Shown here piece by piece: positions 34,039-43,383 of a stretch of 55,992 nt of DNA (its first letter is position 1; each line of letters starts with the position of its first letter). A program made the translations under genes and the position numbers. The stretch spans positions 1 through 55,992 of the forward strand of contig NZ_MKSM01000095.1 in assembly GCF_001897285.1 (NCBI RefSeq). The letters are read 5' to 3'. Below the pieces are notes generated by a model, which saw only the letters and a list, made by a program, of their open reading frames with translations, made no database searches and had not been told where the DNA came from. The stretch comes from Nitrobacter sp. 62-23 (GTDB lineage Bacteria > Pseudomonadota > Alphaproteobacteria > Rhizobiales > Xanthobacteraceae).

Positions 34039-35010
34039 ATGCGCGACCCCTATGAGGTCTTGGGGGTGCAGCGGGGCGCCAGCGCGGCGGCGATCAAAAG
34101 TGCTTTTCGCAAGCTCGCGAAGAAGCATCATCCCGATGCCAACAAGAACGATCCGAAGGCCGCCGAACGTTTCGCGGAGTTGAATACCGCCAACGAGATC
34201 CTCGGTGACGAGGCCAAGCGCAAGCAGTTCGACCGCGGCGAGATCGGTGCCGACGGCAAGCCGCGCTTTCAAGGTTTCCCCGGCGGCGGTGGTCCGCGCG
34301 GCTCGCGGCCCGGCGGTGGCTTCGAGCAGTATGGCTTTCGCAGCGGAAGTGGCGGCCCCGGCTATGACGGCGGTGGATTTGAGGACATCCTCAACACCAT
34401 GTTCGGTGGCGGTCCGGCCGGCGGTGCGCGGGGCGGACGCCGCGGCGGCGCGCAGTTCGACTTCGACACCAGCACCTTCGGCGCGCCTGATCTCGATCTC
34501 AATGTCACCATGACGGTGTCGCTGGAAGAATCGGTCAAGGGTGGCGACAAGCGCATCCGTCTGCCCAGCGGCAAGGAACTCAACGTCAGGGTTCCGGCCG
34601 GCGTCATTAACGGCCAGCAGATTCGGCTGAGGGGACAGGGCGACACCGCGCCCGGCCATCGCCCTGGCGATCTCCTCATCACGGTGACCGTGGCGCCGCA
34701 TCCGGTCTTCAAAGTCGATGGCAACGACCTGCGCGCGGATTTGCCGATTACCCTCTATGAGGCGGTGCTCGGCGGCAAGGTGCGAGTGCCGACGCTCGGC
34801 GGCGCGGTCGAACTGTCCATTCCGAAGAATACCTCCGGCGGCCGCACCTTTCGTCTCAAGGGTAAAGGCATTCCGAAGGGCGGCGCATCCGGGGATCTGT
34901 TCGTCACCACGCGCATCATCCTGCCTGACGGCAACGACGCCGAGCTTGAGGGCTTGATGGAGAAGTGGCGCGACGCGCACCCCTACAATCCCCGCCGCGA
35001 TCAGGGATAG
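34039..35010 (+). CDS. DnaJ-class co-chaperone (CbpA-like, no zinc finger)
   Basis: A 323-residue J protein. The J domain is at 1-66 with the HPD tripeptide in KKHHPDANKND. A Gly-rich linker (about 80-150) follows, then the C-terminal substrate-binding domains (about 155-320: LDLNVTMTVSLEESVKGGDKRIRLPSGKELNVRVPAG). There are no CxxCxGxG repeats, so it is a type B/CbpA-like partner that stimulates DnaK ATPase. AAGGAGA lies upstream of the ATG. It stands alone, downstream of a terminator. Confidence 0.92.
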   Translation: MRDPYEVLGVQRGASAAAIKSAFRKLAKKHHPDANKNDPKAAERFAELNTANEILGDEAKRKQFDRGEIGADGKPRFQGFPGGGGPRGSRPGGGFEQYGFRSGSGGPGYDGGGFEDILNTMFGGGPAGGARGGRRGGAQFDFDTSTFGAPDLDLNVTMTVSLEESVKGGDKRIRLPSGKELNVRVPAGVINGQQIRLRGQGDTAPGHRPGDLLITVTVAPHPVFKVDGNDLRADLPITLYEAVLGGKVRVPTLGGAVELSIPKNTSGGRTFRLKGKGIPKGGASGDLFVTTRIILPDGNDAELEGLMEKWRDAHPYNPRRDQG

Positions 35011-35092
35011 AGCATTCGAGCGAAAGCATCGATGCGGTTTGTGTGCTCCGTCCGCACCCGCGTTCGCCAATTTGGCATGACCGGAAAAGTAT

Positions 35093-35926
35093 TTAGCCTT
35101 CTTGTCGTTCGCAGTCGCTGGCAAACGCATTGAGCAGCGCGTTGAAGGTGTCGGCCTGCTCCCACTGCGGGATATGGCCGGCGTCGGGGATACTCTGGAC
35201 TGCCCCGCGCCACAGCGTCGGCATCGCCAGCGTCCTGACATAATCGCCGTTGATGAGCTGGTCCTCCGCGCCGTGCAGCACCGCGAGCGGCCGGGTCAGG
35301 CTAGCGATAACCTCGACCTCGTCACGGAAGCCCTCCGGCGTGATGCTCGCGCCGAGAGTCTTGCGGGCGCGGCCGTCCGTTCGCAGGACATCGTCGATCA
35401 TGAAAGCCGGCAGGTCGGCGACGCCCGGCCTGAAAGCCGCGGCGACATAGCCTTTAGCCTGTTTTTCGGTGAGATCCTGCGCGAAGGTGCAGGCCATCGC
35501 CGGATGCATCAGGAACGCCTGCTTGACCGCGGGCGGAAACGCAAACGGCGGCGTGCCGAAGATTGCAAAACCCTTGGCCCGCGGCAGGTCGGGTGCGGCC
35601 TCCAGCACGATATGTCCGCCGAGGCTCCAGCCGACGAAAATTGCGTCCCCTGCGTCCAGGTGCTCGGCGACATGGCGCATCACGCGCGCATGGCCCGGCA
35701 TGGTGTAGGTGGAGTTGGGATCGGCCGCATTGTCGGACTCGCCATGTCCCGGCAGGTCGAATGCGATCACGCGATGCGCCCTGCCGAGATTGCCATCCAG
35801 TTGTTGCGCAAAAGCCTTCGAGGAGGCCGAGTTGCCGTGAACCAGAACGATGGCGCTGCCGGTGCCGGCGGATTGGCGGTACGCGATCCGGCCCGCGTCC
35901 GTGGTGATGCTTCCGGTCGTTGCCAT
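35093..35926 (-). CDS. Alpha/beta hydrolase
   Basis: A 277-residue alpha/beta-fold hydrolase: oxyanion-hole strand IVLVHGNSASSKAF, FDLPGHGESDNA, nucleophile elbow FVGWSLGGH (Ser), an acid in LAVLHGAEDQLIN, and catalytic His in IPDAGHIPQWE. The substrate is unknown; this broad family includes esterases and haloperoxidase-like enzymes. ATG 35926 has GGAGGGGG upstream; the frame continuing to 36130 has no support. It is convergent with the DnaJ-like gene. Confidence 0.9.
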   Translation of the reverse strand: MATTGSITTDAGRIAYRQSAGTGSAIVLVHGNSASSKAFAQQLDGNLGRAHRVIAFDLPGHGESDNAADPNSTYTMPGHARVMRHVAEHLDAGDAIFVGWSLGGHIVLEAAPDLPRAKGFAIFGTPPFAFPPAVKQAFLMHPAMACTFAQDLTEKQAKGYVAAAFRPGVADLPAFMIDDVLRTDGRARKTLGASITPEGFRDEVEVIASLTRPLAVLHGAEDQLINGDYVRTLAMPTLWRGAVQSIPDAGHIPQWEQADTFNALLNAFASDCERQEG

Positions 35927-36119
35927 AAATCCCCCTCCGCGCATGATGTGGTGCGGACCATGACCAAAATGTATCGGCTGGGAAAGAGGCTTGCGTCTTC
36001 GTTCTCGATGCCGTGGCCGCAGTTCAGCGGCGTATCGCCGCTGATGTATGTCGTCGGGCCGAAATGGTGTATATCCCGCAGCAACCCGCCCTGCCGATGC
36101 CAGATCCTGTCCTCTTGAT

Positions 36120-36713
36120 ATGCACACCATCTACTACATCCGCCACGGCAAGACCGAATGGAACGCCGATGGCCGCTTCCAGGGACTGCAGGACATTCCG
36201 CTCAATGATCTCGGCCGCGCCGAGGCGGTGAAGGCGGGTGACATTCTGCGCAAGCTGTTTGCGCGCGAGGGGCGCGATCCCCTTGGATTGGGCTTCGTCA
36301 CGAGCCCGCTGTCCCGCGCGCGCGGCACCATGGAATTGATGCGCGGTGCACTGAGCCTGCCGCCGCATGACTATTCAGTCGACGACCGGTTGCGCGAGGT
36401 CGGTTACGGCCACTGGGAAGGCCTGACCCTGGCGCAGATGAAGGCCGCTCATCCCGAGGTCTTTGCAGCCCGCGAGGCCGACAAATGGAGCGTGGCGCCG
36501 CCGGGCGGCGAAAGCTACGCCTCGGCCACGGCGCGGTTGCGTGACTGGTATCACTCGCTGAAGTCGGGCACGGTCGCAGTGGCGCATAGCGGCACGGCTC
36601 GAGCGCTGCTGGTGGTGCTCGGCCTCCAGACGCCGCAAGCCGCCGCCAGTCTGCGGATCGAGCAGGGCGCTGTGTATGTCCTGCGCGAGGATGGACTGGC
36701 GAAGCATAGCTAG
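36120..36713 (+). CDS. Histidine phosphatase family protein (phosphoglycerate-mutase-like)
   Basis: A 197-residue protein with the catalytic RHGKT (YIRHGKTEWN, phosphohistidine His9), the second conserved Arg in TSPLSRARGTMEL, the Glu in REVGYGHWEGLTL, and the second His in VAVAHSGTARALL. It is likely a small-molecule phosphatase of the GpmB/CobC type; no cobalamin genes are near, so CobC is not favoured. It is divergent from the hydrolase gene and 150 bp upstream of aroC on the same strand, with a hairpin between. Confidence 0.92.
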   Translation: MHTIYYIRHGKTEWNADGRFQGLQDIPLNDLGRAEAVKAGDILRKLFAREGRDPLGLGFVTSPLSRARGTMELMRGALSLPPHDYSVDDRLREVGYGHWEGLTLAQMKAAHPEVFAAREADKWSVAPPGGESYASATARLRDWYHSLKSGTVAVAHSGTARALLVVLGLQTPQAAASLRIEQGAVYVLREDGLAKHS

Positions 36714-36728
36714 CCAGGACAGCGTTTT

Positions 36729-36750
36729 CCCTCTCCCTTGCGGGAGAGGG
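36729..36750 (+). terminator. Hairpin / repeat-type terminator after the phosphatase
   Basis: CCCTCTCCC-ttgc-GGGAGAGGG is a perfect 9-bp stem followed by TTTT. The CTCTCCC/GGGAGAG hairpin is a common dispersed element in many Proteobacteria and here can serve as a terminator. Confidence 0.75.
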
Positions 36751-36867
36751 TTTTCCGAGCAAGGCGAGGGCGGGGGCTTCAGGGGAGGTTTGACGCACCG
36801 GACTCCGCACGTTACCAAACGATCAGAAGTCGGTTCTGACCGATCCCATCGCGGGCCTGCTTAAGCT

Positions 36868-37959
36868 ATGTCCCACAACACCTTCGGCCATCTGTTCCGC
36901 GTCACGACCTTTGGCGAGAGCCATGGGGTTGCGATCGGCTGCGTGGTCGACGGCTGTCCGCCGTTGCTGCCGCTCACCGTGGAGGAAATCCAGCGCGATC
37001 TCGATCGGCGACGTCCCGGCCAGTCGCGCTTCACCACGCAGCGGCAGGAGGCAGACGCGGTGAAGATCCTGTCCGGAGTGATGCCGCATCCCGATAGCGG
37101 CGAGCAGGTGACGACCGGCACGCCGATCGGGCTGCTGATCGAGAACACCGACCAGCGCTCGAAGGACTACTCCGAGATCAAGGACAAGTTTCGCCCCGGC
37201 CACGCCGATTTCACCTATGAGGCAAAGTATGGGCTGCGCGACTATCGCGGCGGCGGGCGGTCTTCGGCGCGAGAGACGGCGATGCGGGTTGCGGCCGGCG
37301 CCATCGCGCGCAAGATCATCCCGGGCATGAGCGTGCGCGGCGCGCTGGTGCAGATGGGGCCGCACAAGATCGACCGCGAGAAATGGGACTGGGACGAAAC
37401 CGCGAGGAATCCGTTCTTCTGTCCCGACAGCGACAAGGCCGCGTTTTTCGAAAGCTATCTCGATGGCATCCGCAAGAGCGGATCCTCGATCGGCGCCGTG
37501 ATCGAAGTGGTGGCCGAAGGCGTGCCCGCAGGACTTGGCGCGCCGATCTATGCCAAGCTTGACGGCGATCTCGCCGCGGCGCTGATGAGCATCAATGCGG
37601 TGAAGGGCGTCGAGATCGGCGCGGGCTTCGATGCCGCCGCGCTGACCGGCGAGGGGAATGCGGACGAGATGAGGATGGGCAATGACGGTCCGGTGTTCAC
37701 CTCGAACCATGCCGGCGGCATTCTGGGTGGCATCTCGACCGGCCAGCCGGTGGTGGCGCGGTTTGCTGTCAAGCCGACCTCATCGATCCTGTCGCCGCGC
37801 AAGACCGTCGATCGCAACGGCACCGAAACCGATATCTTGACCAAAGGCCGCCACGATCCCTGCGTCGGGATAAGGGCGGTGCCGGTGGGCGAAGCCATGG
37901 TCGCCTGCGTGCTGGCCGACCATTTCCTGCGTCATCGCGGCCAGATGGGCGCGCGCTGA
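36868..37959 (+). CDS. aroC: Chorismate synthase
   Basis: A 363-residue FMN-dependent lyase converting EPSP to chorismate, the last common step of aromatic amino-acid synthesis. Signatures: [17 protein letters not shown] (first PROSITE-type block), [39 protein letters not shown] (second block, with FMN contacts), [29 protein letters not shown], and [17 protein letters not shown] (third block). Length is normal. The ATG is preceded by few purines; no better start is in frame. Confidence 0.97.
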   Translation: MSHNTFGHLFRVTTFGESHGVAIGCVVDGCPPLLPLTVEEIQRDLDRRRPGQSRFTTQRQEADAVKILSGVMPHPDSGEQVTTGTPIGLLIENTDQRSKDYSEIKDKFRPGHADFTYEAKYGLRDYRGGGRSSARETAMRVAAGAIARKIIPGMSVRGALVQMGPHKIDREKWDWDETARNPFFCPDSDKAAFFESYLDGIRKSGSSIGAVIEVVAEGVPAGLGAPIYAKLDGDLAAALMSINAVKGVEIGAGFDAAALTGEGNADEMRMGNDGPVFTSNHAGGILGGISTGQPVVARFAVKPTSSILSPRKTVDRNGTETDILTKGRHDPCVGIRAVPVGEAMVACVLADHFLRHRGQMGAR

Positions 37960-37974
37960 CGCTCCTCGAAGCCG

Positions 37975-38280
37975 CTATTCTTCCGGCTCGGTGGTGAACA
38001 GCAGCGGAAAACCCATTTCACGACCGGCGTCGGTGGCGCGGGTGGCCTTGGTCTCTGCAATGTCTTTTGCGAACACGCCGACGACGCAGGAGCCGAGTCG
38101 GTGCGCGGTGATCATCACATTGTGCGCATGATCCTCGGTCATGCCGAATTCGGCCTTCAGTACCGCCACGACGAATTCGCGCGGCGTGTAGTCGTCGTTA
38201 TGCAGAATGACCTTGTGCAGACGCGGGCGCTCGGTTCTGGTTTCAACCTTTGTCCGCGGTTTGATGGCGGTATGGCTCAT
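37975..38280 (-). CDS. clpS: ATP-dependent Clp protease adaptor ClpS
   Basis: A 101-residue N-degron adaptor that hands substrates to ClpA. A flexible N-terminal tail is followed by the ClpS core: LHKVILHNDDYTPREFVVAVLKAEFGMTEDHAHNVMITAHRLGSCVVGVFAKDIAETKA. The binding pocket has the NDDYTP and the M-x-x-A-H residues. The end of the gene is convergent with aroC, 15 bp away. clpA is not adjacent in this window. Confidence 0.95.
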   Translation of the reverse strand: MSHTAIKPRTKVETRTERPRLHKVILHNDDYTPREFVVAVLKAEFGMTEDHAHNVMITAHRLGSCVVGVFAKDIAETKATRATDAGREMGFPLLFTTEPEE

Positions 38281-38725
38281 TCCGGCTCAATCTTCGACTG
38301 AAGTGGTTTCGGGCACCGGCTCGCGCCGAAAGACGCGTCAAATACGGAACTGCAACCGACAAAGAAGATAACCCGCAGGATATAGCGTGGGCGGCCACTG
38401 CAAAAGGGGGCAGGGTTATCCGGCGCCACCCAGCCTTCCGCTAAGGCCCACGGCCGTGTCCAGGGGACTTTTTCGATTTTCATCTCCAGTTGTGTATTTT
38501 TGGTGGACGGTGCTTGCGCCCGGACAGGACCTGGCTCAACCCCGGGCCGGTTTCGCGGTGCCGCGGCTCGCGTCGGGGTGCCTGGCGGCGATTTCGCGCC
38601 GCTGTGCCGGGGTCGCGTGCTGGACATCGCGGACGATTCTCGGCGTCTGGACACCGATTGCCGCGCGGCGTCCGACATTGTAAGGGATGGCTGCGCCGGG
38701 CGGTTGCATGCGCGACCTCCGGCCC
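38281..38725. other. Intergenic region between clpS and tRNA (445 bp)
   Basis: No gene is supported. Open frames on both strands are GC-driven and Arg/Pro rich. It should contain the clpS promoter (minus) and the tRNA promoter (plus), neither of which I can place with confidence. Confidence 0.4.
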
Positions 38726-38801
38726 GGGCCTGTAGCTCAATGGTTAGAGCCGGCCGCTCATAACGGTCTGGTTGGGGGTTCGAGTCCCTCCGGGCCCACC
38801 A
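38726..38801 (+). tRNA. tRNA with CAT anticodon, probably tRNA-Ile2
   Basis: A 76-nt cloverleaf. The acceptor GGGCCTG pairs with CGGGCCC (one T-G), then discriminator A and encoded CCA. The D arm is AGCTCAATGGTTAGAGC. The anticodon stem CCG/CGG encloses the loop CTCATAA with anticodon CAT. The T arm is GGGGG-TTCGAGT-CCCTC. D-loop, loop context and acceptor resemble E. coli ileX, where C34 is changed to lysidine to read AUA; elongator Met is the alternative. A conjugative-element remnant begins within 180 bp downstream, in keeping with use of tRNA genes as integration sites. Confidence 0.85.
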
Positions 38802-38976
38802 GTAGTTTTCCCAGTCGTGATATTGACCTCCCCACGTCACTTTGTGGCCAGACCTGGATGGCTGCTTGTCGGCACAATGCGGGTGACCTGATCGTAAAGT
38901 GTTCGTAACGTCAACAAATGTTGACACATGTTCCGCTCGATCGGAGATGCATGAGCGGGAAGAAGCCTTCGGGCCA

Positions 38977-39129
38977 GCGCTCGTGGTGTTCGATCCCAGC
39001 AACTACAGCCAGAACGCGCTGACGGCAGCGCGGACGCTGGAGCAGCAGGTCAAGCAGCTCTACCCTCAACAATACGCCGCGTCCGTCTCCGGCGATCAGA
39101 TGGTTCAGGACGCGCGGGCGCGCTGGGAC
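38977..39129 (+). pseudogene. trbJ: Internally deleted trbJ fragment (conjugative transfer)
   Basis: About 50 codons read VVFDPSNYSQNALTAARTLEQ, the start of mature TrbJ/VirB5-type pilus-associated proteins, then jump at about 39049 to QLYPQQYAASVSGDQMVQDARARWD, which belongs to the later part of the same protein. So an internal segment is deleted, the signal peptide is missing and the 3' end is lost after about 39129. It is non-functional. It is the only trb gene left here and lies 175 bp from a tRNA, marking a former integrative conjugative element. Confidence 0.7.
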
Positions 39130-39597
39130 GTACCAGCCAATTCGGAATCCGTCCCCGGACAGAGAAGCCAGCCATGTAGCGCGCGCACAAATTGCCGGAA
39201 GTCGAACGCGCTCTGTTCGCCCTGCACCGCGCCGGTATAGGGGTTGACGCACAGCGTGCTGGAGGCACCGTCGGGACGAATGACAGAGACGGTTAGAGCA
39301 AAGATCGATTTCACCGGTCGGGAGATCGTGCGTACTCGTGCGCCAGGCTCTTCGCGCTCCACCGCCGCTAGTACCTCGTCGTAGCTAAGAAGCCGCACGT
39401 CTCCCTTTGGGGCGTTAGCCCGCGCTGCGGGGTTCGCCAGCTATACGATTTCTTCGCTAATGGTTGCGATCGATCCGGTCAAGCAGACGAAGAACAGAAA
39501 CGCCCAGATCGGCAGCGCCAGCCAGCCGTGAACCACGAACCATATGCGGGCTCGGGAAGGTTTGGAATTGCCATTCGTGTTTGCTTCTTTAAGCTCT
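39129..39597 (-). pseudogene. PepSY-domain (PiuB-like) iron-regulated membrane protein, broken
   Basis: A single minus-strand frame encodes ARIWFVVHGWLALPIWAF with a first membrane helix (FLFFVCLTGSIATISEEIV), then a TAG (39441-39443) where relatives have Trp. It then continues in the same frame with RLLSYDEVLAAVEREEPGARV, the PepSY repeat, VNPYTGAVQGEQSAFDFRQFVRALHGWLL. It stops abruptly near 39165, where sequence becomes antisense of trbJ. The rest of the protein (three more helices) is missing and no start codon precedes the first helix. It follows receptor 4 on the same strand, the usual place for a PepSY reductase-like partner in iron-uptake operons. Confidence 0.8.
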
Positions 39598-39683
39598 TTT
39601 TATGGTCATCTCTCAAACCTGTGGAATGCTCCTGTTACATCAGTAGAGAGAGAGCGAAACAGACCAGCACATTCGTCGTTGCA

Positions 39684-42212
39684 TCAGAACGTGTATTTCA
39701 TACTTAGACGAACGCTGCGCGGCGCACCCCAAGTGTAGCTGCCGTAATAGCCCATGATGTTGTAGTATTTTTCGTCCGTCAGATTTCTGATGTTAAGGGT
39801 CGCGCTCAGATTGTCGTTGAATTTGTAGCTCGCCATCATGTCGACAACCCAATAGCTCGGTGCAGTGATCGGTGCATTTTTATAGGCAGGGTCCATTGTG
39901 GGGTCCCAACTCGGGTTCGCCGCAATATCCCAGGTCTTGTCCATCCAGCGCACACCGCCACCAAGCGTAAGTCCAGTCAACGCACCATCAAACTTATAGG
40001 TGGCATAAAGTGTGGCCTGGTTCGCAGGAATCCCAGTTGATACCCTGACGCCGTCTCGACGCGAAATACTATGCGTAAAACCTCCGTGCAGCTGCCAATT
40101 GGGAGTCAAGTACCCCGAGACTTCGATCTCAAAGCCCTCCGTCCGCACTCCATCTATTCCACGATAAGCCGCGCCGCCGCTTGGCGTCAGACCTCCAGTC
40201 GGCACCGGATAATTATCCTGCTCAATTATAAAATAGGCCGCGCTGGCGTTGAGGCGTTTGTTGAAGAACTCGCCCTTGAGGCCGGCTTCATAATTCTTGC
40301 CAGTCTGCGGATCAAGCGTGTTGCCCTGCTCATCCAGTCTGGATTGCGGTTTAAAAATTTCTGTGTAACTAGCATAGGCTGAGATGTTCTCAGTCAAATC
40401 ATAAATCCCACCGACATACGGCACGACTACATTTGACGCTTTCATCTGAACGATCGAGCTTCGCAGCCTCTCGTAATTTGCGACGCGACTACCAGCTATT
40501 ATCTTGAATCTGTCGTGGAGATTGAAGCGAGCGGTGGCGTAGTATCCACTCTCCTGGGTGACTTCATCAATGAACGTTCGTTTGGTGGTAGGAGCAACCC
40601 AATTTGGTTCCGGAACGTTACCATCCCAAGTGTAGTAGTTTGGAATGTCGATATCAGCGAAACCGCTAGTACTAGTAAAAATATCGTTCCATCTGCGATG
40701 AGAAACGCTACCTCCGAAGACTAGATTGTGTTCACGACCGAATAACTGAAACGGCCCAGTCGCGTAAAAATCCGCCGCGTTGCTTCTTGTGGTGCCATTA
40801 AACAGAGCTGGCTCTACATACACACCGGAACCGTCAATCGGGTCTGGGTCGCCGTAGACTGCCCCACCACGTTTTGCCTTGTAGCTGTTTTCCTGATTCC
40901 TAAGTTGGAGCTTTGCATACCAACCGTTATCAAAGCGATGTTCGAGGGTAGAAAAAACCGTCCGGGTTGCTTCTTCCCATGTGCTCCACCGCGTTACTGG
41001 ATTGAATGAACGATCCGGCACAAAGTTGAAATTACCATTCTTGTCAAAGTATCGTATGCGACTCTGGTACATTCCAACAGGTTTGTAATTTTGATAGTCT
41101 GCGCCCACTGTCAGCGTCGTATCTGGCGTCAAGTCTGCTTCCAAAACCCCATACACCACCGCATCATTCTGCTGGACATGATTTAGATAAGAATTCGCAT
41201 CACGATAGGCTGAGACAAAGCGCCCACGAACCGTGCCTTCTTTGTTCAATGGACCTGAGACATCTAATTCGCCGCGATAGTCGTTCCACGAGCCCGCGCT
41301 GAGGGTCGTATGTCCCTGAAAAATTGAGGTCGGTTTCTTACGGATCATATTGATGGTCGCACTCGGGTCACCGCTGCCCGTCATCAGGCCCGTCGCACCT
41401 TTGAGCACTTCAACGCGATCATAAATTGCGGTATCCCCACGACCTTCGCCGGCAGGATATGTGACGTTGTAGAACGACGGTATGCCGTCATACTGAAAGT
41501 TCTGGATCGTGAAGCCGCGCGCAAAGTACTCACGTCGACCGTTTTCATAGTCGATGGCGCTGACGCCGGGCGTTTGATCCAGCACTTGACTGATGGTGCC
41601 GAGATTGAAATCCTCGATCTGCTGTCGCGTGACAACGCTGATCGACTGTGGTGTTTCTCGCGGGGTAAGTTGGAGTCGCGTTGCCGTCGCGGTGACGCTT
41701 GGCGTGTAGGAGCCGGTGCCTTCGGTCCTGCCGGGATCGTTCCGCGAAGCGCCTTGAACATCAATCGTATCGAGCGAGATCGCTCCATCAGGAAGACCAC
41801 CAACAGCGACATTCGGGGAAATAAGGGTGGCCGTATTGGCTCCAGTGAGACGGACATTAATTCCCGTGCCGGCGAGCAACGTGCGCAACGCCTGTGCAGG
41901 CGGCATCGTACCGTTGACAGCGGCGGAGCGATGTCCGTCCGTGATGCGGGTCGAATAGCCGACTTGCCACCCCGTTGCGCGAATGAAAGCATCGAGCGCG
42001 GCCGGCAATGGCTGTGCGGGAATTGCGAACTGAACCGACCGGCTCTGGACTGAGGCAGATGCCGACTGTTGGGCAAATAACGGCGATGACAGACCCGCGC
42101 CAGCACAACACAGGATCGTCGAAGCCAGCAGCCATGACGTCATGCGCCGGAGCCCTCCAGTCGCAACCGAAATCTCCTGCTTGCCTCTCACTGCCTCACT
42201 TCGAAATGCCAT
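39684..42212 (-). CDS. TonB-dependent siderophore receptor with signalling domain (cassette 3)
   Basis: An 842-residue FpvA/FhuE-type receptor. Signal region about 20-48 (SWLLASTILCCAGAGLSSPLFAQ). The STN domain is at about 58-130 (VQFAIPAQPLPAALDAFIRATGWQVGYST...LRTLLAGTGINVRL). The plug contains RETPQSISVVTRQQIEDFNLGTISQVLDQTPGVS, VEVLKGATGLMTGSGDPSATINMIRKKP, and the barrel ends MKYTF. It is strongly similar to receptor 3 but its codons are visibly richer in A and T at third positions, suggesting separate acquisition. GGGGGCG lies upstream of the ATG. It is third in the sigma-fecR-receptor order and followed by the PepSY remnant. Confidence 0.93.
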   Translation of the reverse strand: MAFRSEAVRGKQEISVATGGLRRMTSWLLASTILCCAGAGLSSPLFAQQSASASVQSRSVQFAIPAQPLPAALDAFIRATGWQVGYSTRITDGHRSAAVNGTMPPAQALRTLLAGTGINVRLTGANTATLISPNVAVGGLPDGAISLDTIDVQGASRNDPGRTEGTGSYTPSVTATATRLQLTPRETPQSISVVTRQQIEDFNLGTISQVLDQTPGVSAIDYENGRREYFARGFTIQNFQYDGIPSFYNVTYPAGEGRGDTAIYDRVEVLKGATGLMTGSGDPSATINMIRKKPTSIFQGHTTLSAGSWNDYRGELDVSGPLNKEGTVRGRFVSAYRDANSYLNHVQQNDAVVYGVLEADLTPDTTLTVGADYQNYKPVGMYQSRIRYFDKNGNFNFVPDRSFNPVTRWSTWEEATRTVFSTLEHRFDNGWYAKLQLRNQENSYKAKRGGAVYGDPDPIDGSGVYVEPALFNGTTRSNAADFYATGPFQLFGREHNLVFGGSVSHRRWNDIFTSTSGFADIDIPNYYTWDGNVPEPNWVAPTTKRTFIDEVTQESGYYATARFNLHDRFKIIAGSRVANYERLRSSIVQMKASNVVVPYVGGIYDLTENISAYASYTEIFKPQSRLDEQGNTLDPQTGKNYEAGLKGEFFNKRLNASAAYFIIEQDNYPVPTGGLTPSGGAAYRGIDGVRTEGFEIEVSGYLTPNWQLHGGFTHSISRRDGVRVSTGIPANQATLYATYKFDGALTGLTLGGGVRWMDKTWDIAANPSWDPTMDPAYKNAPITAPSYWVVDMMASYKFNDNLSATLNIRNLTDEKYYNIMGYYGSYTWGAPRSVRLSMKYTF

Positions 42213-42285
42213 CTATAACGCCCCCAGTCAGCCCCGGGTTCGCGCGCTCGCTGAATGCGAACGTCGCGCCCTATCCCTGAAGACT

Positions 42286-42313
42286 GAGGACGATCACCAA
42301 TCTCACAAAAAAA
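42286..42313 (-). promoter_or_regulatory. Candidate FecI-type promoter of receptor 4 (T7 motif)
   Basis: On the minus strand TTTTTTTGTGAGAT (42300-42313) is identical over 14 nt to a site before the fecR of the same cassette (43388-43401). GATCGTC follows the T run by 11 nt. It sits 88 nt before the receptor start, in the fecR-receptor gap. Confidence 0.5.
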
Positions 42314-42324
42314 GTTTGCGCGGA

Positions 42325-43332
42325 TCAGCGCAGGATGATGATGCCGCCTGGCAAGGTCGTCACCGTGCCGCCGGCCGCTTCCGCCAGCGATTGAATCACA
42401 AGAAGCGGTTGATCCAGTTTGTAATTTCCGCTCACCGAGACGCGCTCGATCGCGCTATTCGTGACGAAGATTCGTCCTGGATAGTAACGGCGCAGATCGT
42501 TTAGAACTTCGCCAAACGGTCGGTCATCGAAACGAATGCGGCCTTGCAGCCACGCGAGCGAACGTTCTGTGTCGATTTGTCTAACTGGCGAGATCGAGGT
42601 CGCCGTCACGCTGACCATCTCACCCGGCGACAGCGAGGCGTGCTCTTGCGGCTGCGCGCGGTTCGCGACCTCCACGACGCCGCGGCTGAGAACCACGTTG
42701 TCTTGGCTGTCATCCAGTTGCACGGAGAAGGTCGTGCCCTTGACTTCGACATCTCCGAACCGGCCGGCGACCCGGAACGGAATCGGCAAGCCGGCGCGGA
42801 CATCGAAATAGGCCTCTCCCTTCAGCACCCTGACGTTGCGCTGTCCGTTCGCAAAGTCGAGAGCAACCGCGCTCTCGGTATTCAATGTCACGCGAGAACC
42901 GTCGGGAAGTGCGACGATCCGTTGTTCGCCAGCGACGGTGACGTAATCAGCGCGCAGCCGGAGTGATAGATCAGGAGCTTTTGCTAGTGCGAACGCGACG
43001 ATCACCGCTGAAACAATGGCGGCCGCCTTTTTGCCCAGCGATCGTCGGCGCGATTTTTTCCGTGGCGCGACGAATCCCGTGGCCTTGGCAACATTCCTGG
43101 TCGCCTGCAAGAATTCCGGAGCGCCCCAAACCTCTGTGACCTTCTCGAACGCTGCCGCACGACGCGGATCGCCATCGAGCCAGGCTCTGAAGGCGCGGCT
43201 GGTTCCGGGATCGCCGGCGGCCCCCTGCAAGCGCACGAACCAGTCTAGCGCCTCGGCGGCGAACGGATCGTCGTCGGCGTCATGCTTTGAAGAACTGCGT
43301 TCTTCAGGGCCGGCAGGATTGTCCCGTGTCAC
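42325..43332 (-). CDS. FecR-type anti-sigma / signal transducer (cassette 3)
   Basis: A 335-residue FecR homologue: N-domain (EALDWFVRLQGAAGDPGTSRAFRAWLDGDPRRAAAFEKVTEVW), one membrane helix at about 103-120 (AAAIVSAVIVAFALAKA), periplasmic FecR domain (GEQRIVALPDGSRVTLNTESAVALDF, VLKGEAYFDV), and a C-terminal STN-like domain with RIRFDDRPFGEVLNDLRRYYPG. The start is GTG. The coding sequence is highly charged before the helix. It lies 113 bp upstream of the receptor and 129 bp after the sigma stop. Confidence 0.92.
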   Translation of the reverse strand: MTRDNPAGPEERSSSKHDADDDPFAAEALDWFVRLQGAAGDPGTSRAFRAWLDGDPRRAAAFEKVTEVWGAPEFLQATRNVAKATGFVAPRKKSRRRSLGKKAAAIVSAVIVAFALAKAPDLSLRLRADYVTVAGEQRIVALPDGSRVTLNTESAVALDFANGQRNVRVLKGEAYFDVRAGLPIPFRVAGRFGDVEVKGTTFSVQLDDSQDNVVLSRGVVEVANRAQPQEHASLSPGEMVSVTATSISPVRQIDTERSLAWLQGRIRFDDRPFGEVLNDLRRYYPGRIFVTNSAIERVSVSGNYKLDQPLLVIQSLAEAAGGTVTTLPGGIIILR

Positions 43333-43383
43333 TCAGATCGCCTGCTTGCTTGGGAGCCTCATAATGTATGACTCCATGCACGA

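Noticed and set aside
36048-36119. Upstream extension of the histidine phosphatase
   Set aside because: The catalytic RHG motif must lie close to the N-terminus; ATG 36120 gives the usual spacing.
38277-39002. 241-codon minus-strand frame across the tRNA
   Set aside because: It would cover the whole tRNA gene antisense and shows no protein family.
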